Assembly: GCA_008000375.1 (NCBI GenBank)
Contig: SMOI01000093.1
Location: 1 to 64,000 of the forward strand
Direction: 5' to 3'
Source of the DNA: Poteriospumella lacustris
Lineage: Eukaryota > Sar > Chrysophyceae > Chromulinales > Dinobryaceae
Length of the DNA: 64,000 nucleotides
A program made the position numbers and the translations under genes. The notes under the pieces are model-generated. The model had not been told where the DNA came from and did not search any database. It saw only the letters and a program-made list of their open reading frames with translations. Shown here piece by piece: positions 54,482-64,000 of the stretch (position 1 is its first letter; each line of letters starts with the position of its first letter).

Positions 54482-56794
54482 CTACTCCTCGGACAAAGGG
54501 CTATCGCTATTACCAACACAAACATCATCTTCCGTGGAACTCACAACGACAGGTGACAACGGAGAAGGAGACCGACTGCGAACGGCGGTATGATGGTCAA
54601 CGTTCGATGCCTCTGCAGGCACGGCACTCGGTGATGGTGTCCATGCTCGTGTAGGAGACACCGTATTCAACGACAGCACTTTGGGTGGCGGAGACAGAGC
54701 AGGAAACGACGGAGTAGCTCGCCGTCGAAGGTTGGCAATGTCGTCGTTCATAATGCGTGTCAACGCTTCGAACTGTTTCTTGCTGACACCCGACAAGGTG
54801 GGGACGACGTGAGGTGTCAGATGGTCGCACAGGTGATCCAACACATGGCCGGCCAACGCCATCGTGAACTTGTCGTCTTTCTTGTACTCTCGGACATGTA
54901 GATCCACCACGATACTCTCGTAGACCGAGCGATTAGTTCGTACGTCATGATGCAGAGGGGACGGCACATGGTCGCCTGGGTGCGCGGCACCCGACAACGT
55001 GGACTCCACCGTCGGCTGCGTAAACGAGGCAAAGCCAAAGACTGACCAACGCGGTCGACGCTTGGTAGTATCATGCTCAAAGGAGGGTGCGTACTGTTGC
55101 AGGTGGCGATAGAGATCGAGATATTTCCACGCGGTGATCAAGGCCGTGGTGACTACGCCCGTCAGTCCAGTGCTGAGGATGATCCGTTGATAGATATGGT
55201 CGGGATTGACCGAGACACCTGTATCGCTCTCGGTAGAGCCGTCAACAGGACTCTCCACTTCGGCGACTGTCACTGGCCCACCTTTCCGAACGGTCGCCGC
55301 ACTCACTCTGCCCGCGTTGCCGCTCGTACTGCCTCTACCGCTTCCTCTCACAGTCGTTGCTGTTGCTGCTGTGGCCGGAGCAGAGACGACTGTCGCCGCG
55401 GGTGGTTCAGGAGACACTGCTGGGGCATCTTTTACACTGGTTAACGACGATGATGAAGCGAACGGCCAAATAAACGACGGGACAATCGACTGCAGCACGG
55501 GCATCACACTCGACGCGGTCCACACAATTCGACGTTGTGCCAAATAGTCGCACAGATATTGGATACCAATGGTGGCGCCCACCGATAGCAGTGCAGTGCC
55601 TAACGACCAGAGACGTGCCGACCAGAGCTTGTGGTTGTATCGCGACACAATCTCTTGCACGACCTTGCAATGCATCTCCAAGGCCACTACGTCTTCGAAG
55701 AGACGTGAGATTTCGTTGTCCACGCGACGTTTGGGTGCATTGAACGCCTCACGAATCACCTCTGTACGGGCTTCTTCCAAGTCCAGAAATCCCTGTTCGA
55801 AGAAGGAAGCACGAGTCGATCCAGCACGGGTGAGAATCTTCACCGTCTGCCCACCTCGGACGTGATCGCCATCGTTCGGTGACAAATGCTCCGTCTGGAT
55901 CACCGCCAAATCATCTGCGACGGTGGTGGACACCGCTGATTGTATAGGAGAGGGAGACTTGACAATCTCGCCGGCATCATCGTGTATTGGCAACGGAGAA
56001 GGCGACTTCGAAGGCAAGGCGTGTGTGGGTAGACACATGGTATGGATGCGCGGCAGATCTTTGCGCGCGATCACTTTCGACAGATTCCAACACAACGACC
56101 CATACGCACGTGCAAAGTCATGAATTTTACGAAATTGATCGGCTTTGTTCAGAATAATGTGAAGCTTGTGATCAAACCCCTTCAAGGACTTCGTCAGAAT
56201 CGACAGCGTTTCACCAGTGGTACCAGGCTTGTCGGGGTCAAAGAAGAGAAGAATGACATCCGCTCTCTCTGCATACCATCTACAAACGCCAGCAAAATCA
56301 TATCCACGATCAAGAACCTCATTGTCCTCTCCTACTACCACATCAGCGGTATTGCGAGAGACCGGGCTGTCGATCATACCAGGTGAGTCAATGATCATGA
56401 AGTCCTTCACTGCAATGTTCGAGCGGACTTTCAACTGCGTATGATTCACTAAGACAGGGCCAAAGCTTTTCAGTCCACTGAATCCAAGATCAGGATCACC
56501 CACGAATGCTGGTCCATTTTTATCCATATCCGCTTCTCCTGGACAGATAATGGTGAAGCAATCATCCGTCGGCGCAACTCCAGTTTGCTGTACTTTGCGA
56601 TTCAGAATATAATTGATAAAGCTACTCTTTCCAGAGGAATGATTTCCCAAGAGCAAAACAAAAGGAAAGAGAGTATTTGAGGAATCATTGCGGTCCAATG
56701 GGCCGTGATGGGTATCCGAAATCGGCTGCAAAACTTTCCGCAGGCGATTGCATTCCTCCAAGATATCTTTGCCGTACCAGTTACGATGCTCCAT
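54482..56794 (-). CDS. EHD/sarcalumenin-like dynamin-family GTPase with membrane helices
   Basis: Single exon, 770 aa, ATG at 56794. The GTPase domain (about 45-270) has P-loop GNHSSGKSSF, G3 DSPGM and G4 NKAD. YDFAGVCRWYAERADVILLF with FDPDKPGTTGE matches the EHD/sarcalumenin branch rather than classical dynamin. After a helical part (about 340-420) come two hydrophobic segments (LWSLGTALLSVGATIGIQYL and ILSTGLTGVVTTALITAWKY) separated by a Ser/Thr/Pro-rich loop. EHD proteins normally bind membranes without spanning them and end in an EH domain; here membrane helices are present and no EH domain is seen. The C-terminal part is disordered. Role in membrane remodelling is inferred from the family. 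Confidence 0.85.
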   Translation of the reverse strand: MEHRNWYGKDILEECNRLRKVLQPISDTHHGPLDRNDSSNTLFPFVLLLGNHSSGKSSFINYILNRKVQQTGVAPTDDCFTIICPGEADMDKNGPAFVGDPDLGFSGLKSFGPVLVNHTQLKVRSNIAVKDFMIIDSPGMIDSPVSRNTADVVVGEDNEVLDRGYDFAGVCRWYAERADVILLFFDPDKPGTTGETLSILTKSLKGFDHKLHIILNKADQFRKIHDFARAYGSLCWNLSKVIARKDLPRIHTMCLPTHALPSKSPSPLPIHDDAGEIVKSPSPIQSAVSTTVADDLAVIQTEHLSPNDGDHVRGGQTVKILTRAGSTRASFFEQGFLDLEEARTEVIREAFNAPKRRVDNEISRLFEDVVALEMHCKVVQEIVSRYNHKLWSARLWSLGTALLSVGATIGIQYLCDYLAQRRIVWTASSVMPVLQSIVPSFIWPFASSSSLTSVKDAPAVSPEPPAATVVSAPATAATATTVRGSGRGSTSGNAGRVSAATVRKGGPVTVAEVESPVDGSTESDTGVSVNPDHIYQRIILSTGLTGVVTTALITAWKYLDLYRHLQQYAPSFEHDTTKRRPRWSVFGFASFTQPTVESTLSGAAHPGDHVPSPLHHDVRTNRSVYESIVVDLHVREYKKDDKFTMALAGHVLDHLCDHLTPHVVPTLSGVSKKQFEALTRIMNDDIANLRRRATPSFPALSPPPKVLSLNTVSPTRAWTPSPSAVPAEASNVDHHTAVRSRSPSPLSPVVVSSTEDDVCVGNSDSPLSEE

Positions 56795-57085
56795 TTCGCA
56801 TACGTCTCTCGATGAAATGCGTGTGCTGCATTCAACTGTGGTATAGAATGGTTGTCCTTTTGTTTTTTTCCTTCGCCGTCGGCCGTGAAACTTTCAGCGT
56901 AGCAGCGGCGGAGACTTCTTTTCGACGACAACAGATTCATCACCTAACGTACAGATTGAAGCAACGAGATACTATACTACAACCATAAATAGTAAATTCT
57001 TTTGTACTGAAGCATCGTCATCATGTAGAAATTGACTTCCCAACTTTGGTCCTGACCATTGACCACTTCCGGTAAGAAGACATTG

Positions 57086-58000
57086 ATGGATGTTCTTTCA
57101 CGAGGTGGATTTATGATACAGTGGTATGCAGACGGCAGCTGTGTTCACTCCCTGGTCGATGCAGAGTTTCCGTATGAGCGACATAATAACGCCGTTGGTC
57201 GATTGGAAAGTTTTGTATTGACAGGACCAAGCATGTTCACGATCGTCTGTCCCCACCAACACGCAACGAAAACAGTGACTGTTGGTATTGCTTCATGTGT
57301 CAACACTATTAGCAGTAGTGAACCCATGGAAGTTGTTTGTGAATCTTGTTTCCAAGATGCTTTTGCTCGATGGGCGCTTAGCGAAGCGCGACGTGCTCCA
57401 CAAAGTGCGGACTTGGTCTGCGCTGAATGCGGCAGAGCTCCAGCGAGGTGGTTCCATGATATGAGTGATGGAATGTGTGAAGAATGCAAAGTAAATTTGT
57501 ACGAGGAAGAGCGGGGATTCCATTCTGTCTTCAACGAATACCCAGCCGATACTCATTCGTTGCCCGACGAAATCATCCCTGAATGCCTGTTCCTGGGCTC
57601 ATTGGAATCTGCCATTGAGCCAATTCTGGAAATGCTTGGAATTCAGCATGTCCTTGTCTGTGGAGCGTCGTTGCCTTTGCTGTGTGGGACGAATACATCG
57701 ATAGTGTACCACCGAATTCCGCTGGCAGATTCCTTGGATGAAGATATTCTGCGATATCTTCCTGATGCGTATCGCTTCATAAGCAGTTGCTCCGCTAATG
57801 GTAAGCCTGTACTTGTGCATTGTCAGGCAGGAGTATCACGGAGCGCCTCAATTTGCATCGCCTACATAATGAAATCACAGCAATTACCATTTCCGAAAGC
57901 GTTTGAGATGGTGCGGAAACGCCGGCCGTGCATTGATCCGAATGAGAATTTTCTCGATGCGCTTGAGATGTGGGGCGAATCTTTGGAGTCGCAAGGATGA
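57086..58000 (+). CDS. dual-specificity protein phosphatase with N-terminal Cys-rich region
   Basis: Single exon, 304 aa from the ATG at 57086 (the longer frame starts at a TTG). The C-terminal about 150 residues are a DSP domain: IIPECLFLGSLESAIEP, HRIPLADSLDEDILRYLPDA and the active site VHCQAGVSRSASICIAYIM (HCxxGxxR intact), then PCIDPNENFLDALEMW. The N-terminal 150 residues carry spaced Cys pairs (CESC, CAEC, CEEC and CPHQH) that may bind zinc; this pairing is unusual for DUSPs. Substrates unknown. A splice-donor-like GGTAAGAAG just before the ATG leaves open an upstream exon. Divergent from the EHD-like gene, 291 bases away. Confidence 0.85.
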   Translation: MDVLSRGGFMIQWYADGSCVHSLVDAEFPYERHNNAVGRLESFVLTGPSMFTIVCPHQHATKTVTVGIASCVNTISSSEPMEVVCESCFQDAFARWALSEARRAPQSADLVCAECGRAPARWFHDMSDGMCEECKVNLYEEERGFHSVFNEYPADTHSLPDEIIPECLFLGSLESAIEPILEMLGIQHVLVCGASLPLLCGTNTSIVYHRIPLADSLDEDILRYLPDAYRFISSCSANGKPVLVHCQAGVSRSASICIAYIMKSQQLPFPKAFEMVRKRRPCIDPNENFLDALEMWGESLESQG

Positions 58001-58635
58001 ATATCAGAATCGCAACTTTTCGGCCACGAGTCCGGATATCACTGGAGTATGCACTAAACAAACAGGAAGTTTTCAGTTTTCTGTCAGACATAGTCTGTCC
58101 TTTTGACAGCAGATTTGTGCATGTGTTCTGTCGACTTCTTTTTTGACCGATCGACTATCGGGTGATGCTTTCCGAGGGCCGGGTGGTTAGTCAAGACTCG
58201 AACCCAATTATTAGCCTACGAGCCACCACCTTTCACAATGATGACAACAATAAGTGTATCTCGACCTCGATGAGATTCGATAAAAATGTATCAATAATTG
58301 TAGATAGACATTTACATTGGACATTGTATCGCTATTGAAGTACCGCTGCAGTCGTTGAAATTTCATTGAAGTTTAGCAACATATGAAACGCTCTCGTTCC
58401 TTTTGCGGGGATCTCCATATTTACTGCTCACCCATCCCAATGTCGCATTTGTACCCAGTCGCAAATCGAACGTGTGTTCGACGGAGGTGTGCACGTGCTC
58501 GACCGAGAGCCGAAAGCTTCGAGTCGCCAACTTGTACGACCTACATACGCCATCTTGACCTGTCTATGTTTTCACACTTCATCGATCAAGTGTAGCCTCC
58601 ACTCTGAGTAGATTCTATCTTGGAAACACGTGACG
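58001..58635. other. intergenic, partly inverted-repeat arm
   Basis: The last 87 bases belong to the tight acyltransferase arm, and a weaker match (TCGAACGTGTGTTCGACGGA near 58466) continues outward. A tRNA-like fragment on the minus strand near 58179-58230 was rejected. No gene seen. Confidence 0.5.
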
Positions 58636-60017
58636 ATGGAAGTGAAGGAAAGAACCACCACCGTGGCGAGCCACATGGAGAGTTTGGAGAAGGAGTTCAA
58701 CGTCCTGGTTGAGTTGGATCGCACGATGTCGGAGCGGCCGAATGCGGAGCGTCGCAACATCTATGGACGCGCGCAGCTGCTGGTGATGGATTTCGAGGAC
58801 TCGAGCAAAAGCGAGAACATCAGTCCGGAGGTGCAGGAGAAGATTCAGGCGCTTGAGACGATTTCGAAGAACTGCAAGTTGGTGATGATCCGGAAGAAAC
58901 GGGCAGGCCTGCAGTTGGTGTGGGACAATGTGACGGGGTTCATCCGCACGTTTGCGGTGGTGTTGTTTTTGATCTTGTCGGGCGTGGTGGTGGCGTTGCC
59001 GTGTGTGATGCTGCGGCCGGTGGAGTACTATCTGTTGAAGTGGGGCGTGCTGTCTCCGTTCAATCGGCTGGCGGTGCTGGCGAAGCACTTCATCGCGTCG
59101 TCGATCTTGTACCTGGCGGGCGTGGAGGTGATCGCGGAGGGACTGCAGAGGGACAAGCTGGGCAAGGAGTGTGCGATTCTGTGCTTCAGCCACAGCAGCA
59201 CGCTGGATGCGTTCATTTTGGGACAGACCGTGCCGGTGTTCCATCGATCCTTGGTAAGTGAGCTATGTATGTGTCGATCTGTGGGGCGAGTTCCTGACAC
59301 TGACGCGATCGATGTGCGCAGGGCAAAGCAGATTTGTTTTTGATTCCGTTCTTCTCGCTGTTGCTGCTGGCGTTCGGCGGGTTGCCGATCAACCGCAAGG
59401 ATCGCGACCAAGCAGTGAATGCGTTGAGCGGCGCGGCATCGTCGGCGTATGTAGGCGACTGTGTGTGCGTCTCTCCGGAAGGCACGCGCAGTTTGTCGGG
59501 CCACATTCTTCCGTTCAAGAAGGGTCCGTTCTACATGTGGGAGCAGTTGAAGACGCCGATCATTCCGATCGTGTTTGTGGGCGCGTACGACTTGTATCCG
59601 CCGGGAAAGAACATTCCATTCTCGGGCAAGGTGTACACGAAGTTTCTGCAGCCGATCGCGCCGACGGAGGTGTCGACGCGCGAGGAGATGAGTCGGTTGC
59701 TGCGCCGGCGGATGTTGGAGGCGTGGAAGGAGCCGTCGGAGGACGCGGCGAAGCCGGTGTCGTGGTCGTTTTTCGTGAAGCATGTGTTGAGTCTGGTGGC
59801 GTTCTATGGTGGGTGCTACTACGGTCCGGTGGTGTTGCATTTCCGCGAGATCCTGGACTACTACGGCATCTCGACGCTGCAGGCGATGGGGCTGTATCTG
59901 GTGTTGGCGATCGCGATCACGCTGGTCTTCTATGTGTATTTGATGTATGTGGACAAGTTGTTGACGAAGCTGTGGCGCGGGTTGTTCGGCGGCGGACGAC
60001 CAAACAAGACGAAGTGA
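58549..60017 (+). repeat. left arm of acyltransferase inverted repeat
   Basis: 1469 bases mirrored by 61326-62794 (coordinate sum 121343 throughout). I see one substitution, upstream of the ATG (GTAGCC against GTAACC); exons and intron appear identical. The inner edge is exactly the stop codon. Beyond 58549 a diverged match extends to about 58465. Confidence 0.96.
58636..60017 (+). CDS. membrane-bound lysophospholipid/glycerophosphate acyltransferase (left copy)
   Basis: Exons 58636-59253 and 59322-60017 (68-base intron, phase 0), 437 aa. An N-terminal helical region leads to hydrophobic segments (FAVVLFLILSGVVVALPCVM; LAVLAKHFIASSILYLAGVE). The acyltransferase motifs are HSSTLD (HX4D, H186), GGLPINR, PEGTRS (E259) and IIPIVFVGAYD. 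Two more hydrophobic helices follow (FVKHVLSLVAFYGG; AMGLYLVLAIAITLVFYVYL), and the end is basic (RPNKTK). This is the PlsC/LPCAT-like family that adds acyl chains to lysolipids, probably in the ER; acceptor unknown. Intact, with an identical copy facing it. Confidence 0.92.
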
Positions 60018-61325
60018 CTGCAGTCCGAAGCCGCCACGGAGACAACGCCTCTGAACACAGCACGTACCGCACCATCGCTACCAGAGCACAAGGACTATTC
60101 GTCAACGTGTGGCACTATGACAGCTGAATGTAGCCGTTTGTTGGACAAACACGAGGAGCTTCCCACGTCATCAGCTCGAACCCTGCAACAACAATCGCTG
60201 AAGGATAGCTTCGCTCAGGCAGATGGAGGCGCTCGCATCGCCATGGCACGCAGCGTCGTGGAGCTCATTTGAGCGCCGACGCTTCCGTGTTTGTTTTTCA
60301 TTTGTGATTATTTGTATTCTCTTTGTCTTTGGATTGTTGTTTTTTTCGATTGGTTTCTCGGTCCTTTCTGCCATATCATATTTTGCACCGGAGGAAATCG
60401 CCCGTCCTGTCCGTGTGTCTGTTCGGAGCCCGTTTGCGTTCTCGCACATATATAGCCCCCCCTTCTCTCTTTCATCTGCTCTCAGGAGTTTTCTACCTTT
60501 GACGGCTGTAAACTCTAATACGACTCAGCACAGACCAGCGCACCACCGCTTCATTCATTTGTATACGGTGCGTCGTTCTCTCCTTCCTTTGACTTGGAAG
60601 AACGATGAAGCGTGTGTCACTTCTCAGTCGTACGGGTAGAGCCGCAACTAGAACAGTGTAGAGCAGGAGAGAGCGACGGTGGAGTCGTGGTGTGACGAGG
60701 GTGTAAACAGTCACCGTTCGATGCATCGACAGGTCGGGCCCGTTCCCGTCCGGTGCAAAATATGATATGACAGAACCGTCGACCGCTCTGGTATACTATA
60801 CTGTTCAAGTTAACATATGGCTTACGGCTTATGACCTATGGCTTTGCTGGAGGATAGTCTGCCCTGAGCTGGGTACATGTGTTCAGTGTGTCCTTCCAGC
60901 GGCTTGTTCGAATTGGTGCAACTACCGAGAGGAGATTGTATGGCTTACGCCTCACGCTACAGAGGGCGCTGGCGATGGTGTATCGATATGTGAGGTGCAG
61001 ATTGACGATGACAGATGACCAACACAGACAGTACGAGGACATCAGATATCTCATTTGGTCGAGAGAAATAGTAACGTAAAAGTTAAGATGGTTACACCAA
61101 CAGTACGCCGAACGGCTGGCACAGCCAACGGACCAGACGCGTACACACATACAATTCGACACCACAACTGTCGTCAGATAGCTAACTTGATCTAAATGAG
61201 CTATATTACAATCGATGGCTTTGCTTTATACACGGAACACCCCAAATGGTGAGGATGTTTCGACAAACGACTTCTAAGGGAGCAGTGACGGCATACCCGC
61301 GAGGAGGGAGACAGACGCAGGGCAC
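60018..61325. other. unique spacer of the acyltransferase palindrome
   Basis: 1308 bases with no counterpart in the arms. The longest frame (60223-60639, 138 codons) has one hydrophobic stretch (FVIICILFVFGLLFFSIGFS) but a Ser/Arg-rich low-complexity rest; I do not call it a gene. Nothing else found. Confidence 0.5.
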
Positions 61326-62707
61326 TCACTTCGTCTTGTTTGGTCGTCCGCCGCCGAACAACCCGCGCCACAGCTTCGTCAACAACTTGTCCACATACAT
61401 CAAATACACATAGAAGACCAGCGTGATCGCGATCGCCAACACCAGATACAGCCCCATCGCCTGCAGCGTCGAGATGCCGTAGTAGTCCAGGATCTCGCGG
61501 AAATGCAACACCACCGGACCGTAGTAGCACCCACCATAGAACGCCACCAGACTCAACACATGCTTCACGAAAAACGACCACGACACCGGCTTCGCCGCGT
61601 CCTCCGACGGCTCCTTCCACGCCTCCAACATCCGCCGGCGCAGCAACCGACTCATCTCCTCGCGCGTCGACACCTCCGTCGGCGCGATCGGCTGCAGAAA
61701 CTTCGTGTACACCTTGCCCGAGAATGGAATGTTCTTTCCCGGCGGATACAAGTCGTACGCGCCCACAAACACGATCGGAATGATCGGCGTCTTCAACTGC
61801 TCCCACATGTAGAACGGACCCTTCTTGAACGGAAGAATGTGGCCCGACAAACTGCGCGTGCCTTCCGGAGAGACGCACACACAGTCGCCTACATACGCCG
61901 ACGATGCCGCGCCGCTCAACGCATTCACTGCTTGGTCGCGATCCTTGCGGTTGATCGGCAACCCGCCGAACGCCAGCAGCAACAGCGAGAAGAACGGAAT
62001 CAAAAACAAATCTGCTTTGCCCTGCGCACATCGATCGCGTCAGTGTCAGGAACTCGCCCCACAGATCGACACATACATAGCTCACTTACCAAGGATCGAT
62101 GGAACACCGGCACGGTCTGTCCCAAAATGAACGCATCCAGCGTGCTGCTGTGGCTGAAGCACAGAATCGCACACTCCTTGCCCAGCTTGTCCCTCTGCAG
62201 TCCCTCCGCGATCACCTCCACGCCCGCCAGGTACAAGATCGACGACGCGATGAAGTGCTTCGCCAGCACCGCCAGCCGATTGAACGGAGACAGCACGCCC
62301 CACTTCAACAGATAGTACTCCACCGGCCGCAGCATCACACACGGCAACGCCACCACCACGCCCGACAAGATCAAAAACAACACCACCGCAAACGTGCGGA
62401 TGAACCCCGTCACATTGTCCCACACCAACTGCAGGCCTGCCCGTTTCTTCCGGATCATCACCAACTTGCAGTTCTTCGAAATCGTCTCAAGCGCCTGAAT
62501 CTTCTCCTGCACCTCCGGACTGATGTTCTCGCTTTTGCTCGAGTCCTCGAAATCCATCACCAGCAGCTGCGCGCGTCCATAGATGTTGCGACGCTCCGCA
62601 TTCGGCCGCTCCGACATCGTGCGATCCAACTCAACCAGGACGTTGAACTCCTTCTCCAAACTCTCCATGTGGCTCGCCACGGTGGTGGTTCTTTCCTTCA
62701 CTTCCAT
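61326..62707 (-). CDS. membrane-bound lysophospholipid/glycerophosphate acyltransferase (right copy)
   Basis: Exons on the minus strand: 62707-62090 and 62021-61326. Same 437-aa product and same intron as the left copy, and sense and antisense frames agree throughout, including across the intron. Keeping an identical intron excludes retroposition as the origin. Motifs HSSTLD and PEGTRS are intact. The gene is divergent from the dynamin at 63245, whereas the left copy lies downstream of a phosphatase, so upstream contexts differ beyond the shared 87 bases. Confidence 0.92.
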
Positions 62708-62794
62708 CGTCACGTGTTTCCAAGATAGAATCTACTCAGAGTGGAGGTTACACTTGATCGATGAAGTGTGAAAACATAGACAGGTCAAGATGGC
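61326..62794 (-). repeat. right arm of acyltransferase inverted repeat
   Basis: Reverse complement of 58549-60017 with equal length. The inner edge again coincides with the stop codon; the bases after it differ (AGTGCCC here, CTGCAGT in the left copy). Confidence 0.96.
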
Positions 62795-63244
62795 CAGATG
62801 GCTGGTGAACGTAGACGATCGCTGTCGTTGAGGTTCTCGTCGCTCGGCGGAGCTGCACACCTCCGTCGAACACACGTTCGAATCGCCTTTGGGGCAGACA
62901 AGATGTACATATTCAATTATTGCATGTTCTGTAATGTGATGCTAGACAGCCGAAGGAAAAGGAGCAGAGACGTTTCGTGTTTTCTTGTTTGCCAGGGCCA
63001 TGATGATGATGATGAACATCGTCGTCGTCGTCGTCGTCATGTACAGGCGGTAGGCACATGGCGACGATGGCGATGGATACTCACGACGACTCACGATCAT
63101 CCATCGATCATCCATTGCCCTTTCTTTCACACAACACCGCAAAATCTTAGCCAACAGCGTCATTTGTCTATAGTTTCTTTGAGGTCTACAGTAGCGCTGT
63201 TTATTTTCTGATCAGGAGAGTGAATAGAAAAGTAAGGCGAAGGC
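62708..63244. other. intergenic, divergent promoter of acyltransferase and dynamin
   Basis: The first 87 bases are repeat arm, with a weaker inverted match to the left side up to about 62885. Short GATGAT/GTCGTC runs lie at 63000-63040. No gene seen. Confidence 0.5.
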
Positions 63245-64000
63245 ATGCTGTCGACGGAAGTCTTAGAAGAAAAAGCCAAGCCCTGGTTGGGGTTTCTGGA
63301 GGAGCTTTTACGAATGGGAATAGAAGACAATGAATTTCCTATCCCTCAGATTGCAGTGTTTGGAGACCAAAGTTCGGGGAAATCTTCTCTGTTGGAATCA
63401 ATATCGGGCATTCCCTTTCCCAAGGGCACCGGTCTGGTCACCAAGTGCCCGACACGAATCTCGATGACTACGACAGCCACAGGAGAGCAATGGCGCGCAT
63501 CCATTCAGTTACCATCGACTATATGTGTGAGTAACGACGAGAGAGAGCGTATCGAACGAGGAGTCACGTCACCGACGGAGCTGTCGGCGCTGCTATCGGA
63601 TGCCGCGGGGGTCATCTCCGCCGCGTCGAGCAACGGCTTTTCATCAGAGAGTATCGTCGTCAACGTGGCTTCTCCATTGACACCCAATCTCACGCTAGTG
63701 GATTTACCCGGGATCATTCGCACCACCACGGCGGGACAGAGTCGATCGGTCATCGACGACGTCGACCGGCTGCTGAAGCGGTACATGGCGCAGCCCGAAA
63801 CCATCATCCTCGCCGTCATTCCCGCGAATCAAGACATTGCCACCGTCGATATCCTCGAACGTGCCCATCAACACGACGTCCATGGCGAGCGTACGATCGG
63901 CGTCCTGACGAAACCCGATCTGATCGACCAGGGCGCCGAGGACGAGATCCTCGCCATCGCCAACAACGTCCGCAAACCTTTGAAAATGGGCTACGTCCTC
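63245..64000 (+). CDS. dynamin-family GTPase, N-terminal part (runs off the right edge)
   Basis: Open frame of 252 codons from the ATG at 63245 to the window end, without stop. GTPase motifs are all present: G1 GDQSSGKSSLLE, switch I Thr in PKGTGLVTKCPTR, G3 DLPGI and G4 TKPDL. AVIPANQDIATVDILERAHQ is typical of classical dynamin/Mx-type GTPase domains. It binds and hydrolyses GTP to constrict membranes. The absent C-terminal part would show whether stalk, PH or organelle-targeting features exist, so the subclass (endocytic, mitochondrial or plastid division, Mx-like) cannot be fixed. A Ser/Glu-rich insertion around residues 90-130 lies between G2 and G3. Confidence 0.92.
   Translation, partial: MLSTEVLEEKAKPWLGFLEELLRMGIEDNEFPIPQIAVFGDQSSGKSSLLESISGIPFPKGTGLVTKCPTRISMTTTATGEQWRASIQLPSTICVSNDERERIERGVTSPTELSALLSDAAGVISAASSNGFSSESIVVNVASPLTPNLTLVDLPGIIRTTTAGQSRSVIDDVDRLLKRYMAQPETIILAVIPANQDIATVDILERAHQHDVHGERTIGVLTKPDLIDQGAEDEILAIANNVRKPLKMGYVL

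Noticed and set aside
58179-58230. tRNA-like fragment on the minus strand with a B-box-like GGTTCGAGTC and ends GGTGGT/AACCACC
   Set aside because: Only about 50 bases, no anticodon arm, and the T stem pairs poorly; probably chance or a decayed remnant.
60223-60639. 138-codon frame in the acyltransferase spacer with a hydrophobic segment
   Set aside because: Low-complexity Ser/Arg composition after the hydrophobic part, no recognisable domain; likely chance.

Overview
The window is nuclear DNA of a protist. It is packed with spliced protein genes (GT-AG introns of about 43 to 115 bases), has intergenic gaps mostly of 100 to 900 bases, three tRNA genes, and no operons or bacterial-type ribosome sites. 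A stramenopile-type alga or close relative is the best guess, by inference. The RimM gene starts with a signal peptide cut just before a phenylalanine (GDA|FVV), as in bipartite plastid leaders of red-lineage secondary plastids. A large secreted protein carries Pro-Thr/Pro-Ser linkers of the PTxxPS kind common in heterokonts. IQCH and UPF0193 homologues suggest a flagellate. The species cannot be named from the sequence.

Layout: 1-17.4 kb holds the tip of a secreted protein, an STK16-type kinase with a PH domain, UBE2J2, RimM, UPF0193, two tandem VWA-CaaX proteins, a GNAT enzyme, DPM3, AP-2 alpha and an orphan. 17.6-20.4 kb is an inverted pair of GCN5 genes. 20.4-31 kb carries an orphan, IQCH, tRNA-Thr, TAF7, Sec6 and a third VWA-CaaX gene. 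31.1-32.9 kb is an inverted pair of RPB7 genes. 33-42.6 kb is a GC-rich block with a beta-mannosidase and a giant secreted cysteine-rich protein. 42.8-58 kb has two head-to-head tRNA-Arg genes, a TPR-Aha1 protein next to SGT1, an SDR, an enolase-superfamily enzyme, TrhO, two orphans, an EHD-like GTPase and a dual-specificity phosphatase. 58.5-62.8 kb is an inverted pair of acyltransferase genes. A dynamin runs off the right edge.

The outstanding feature is that three unrelated genes (GCN5, RPB7, an acyltransferase) each exist as two nearly identical copies facing each other tail to tail around a 0.3 to 1.3 kb unique spacer. In each pair the identity stops at or just after the stop codon and decays a few hundred bases upstream of the start. 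This points to a recurrent inverted-duplication process with ongoing homogenisation of the arms. Functional themes in the window are clathrin and exocyst traffic (AP-2 alpha, Sec6, EHD-like GTPase, dynamin, an adaptor-motif kinase), Pol II transcription (RPB7, TAF7, GCN5) and Hsp90 co-chaperones (TPR-Aha1, SGT1).
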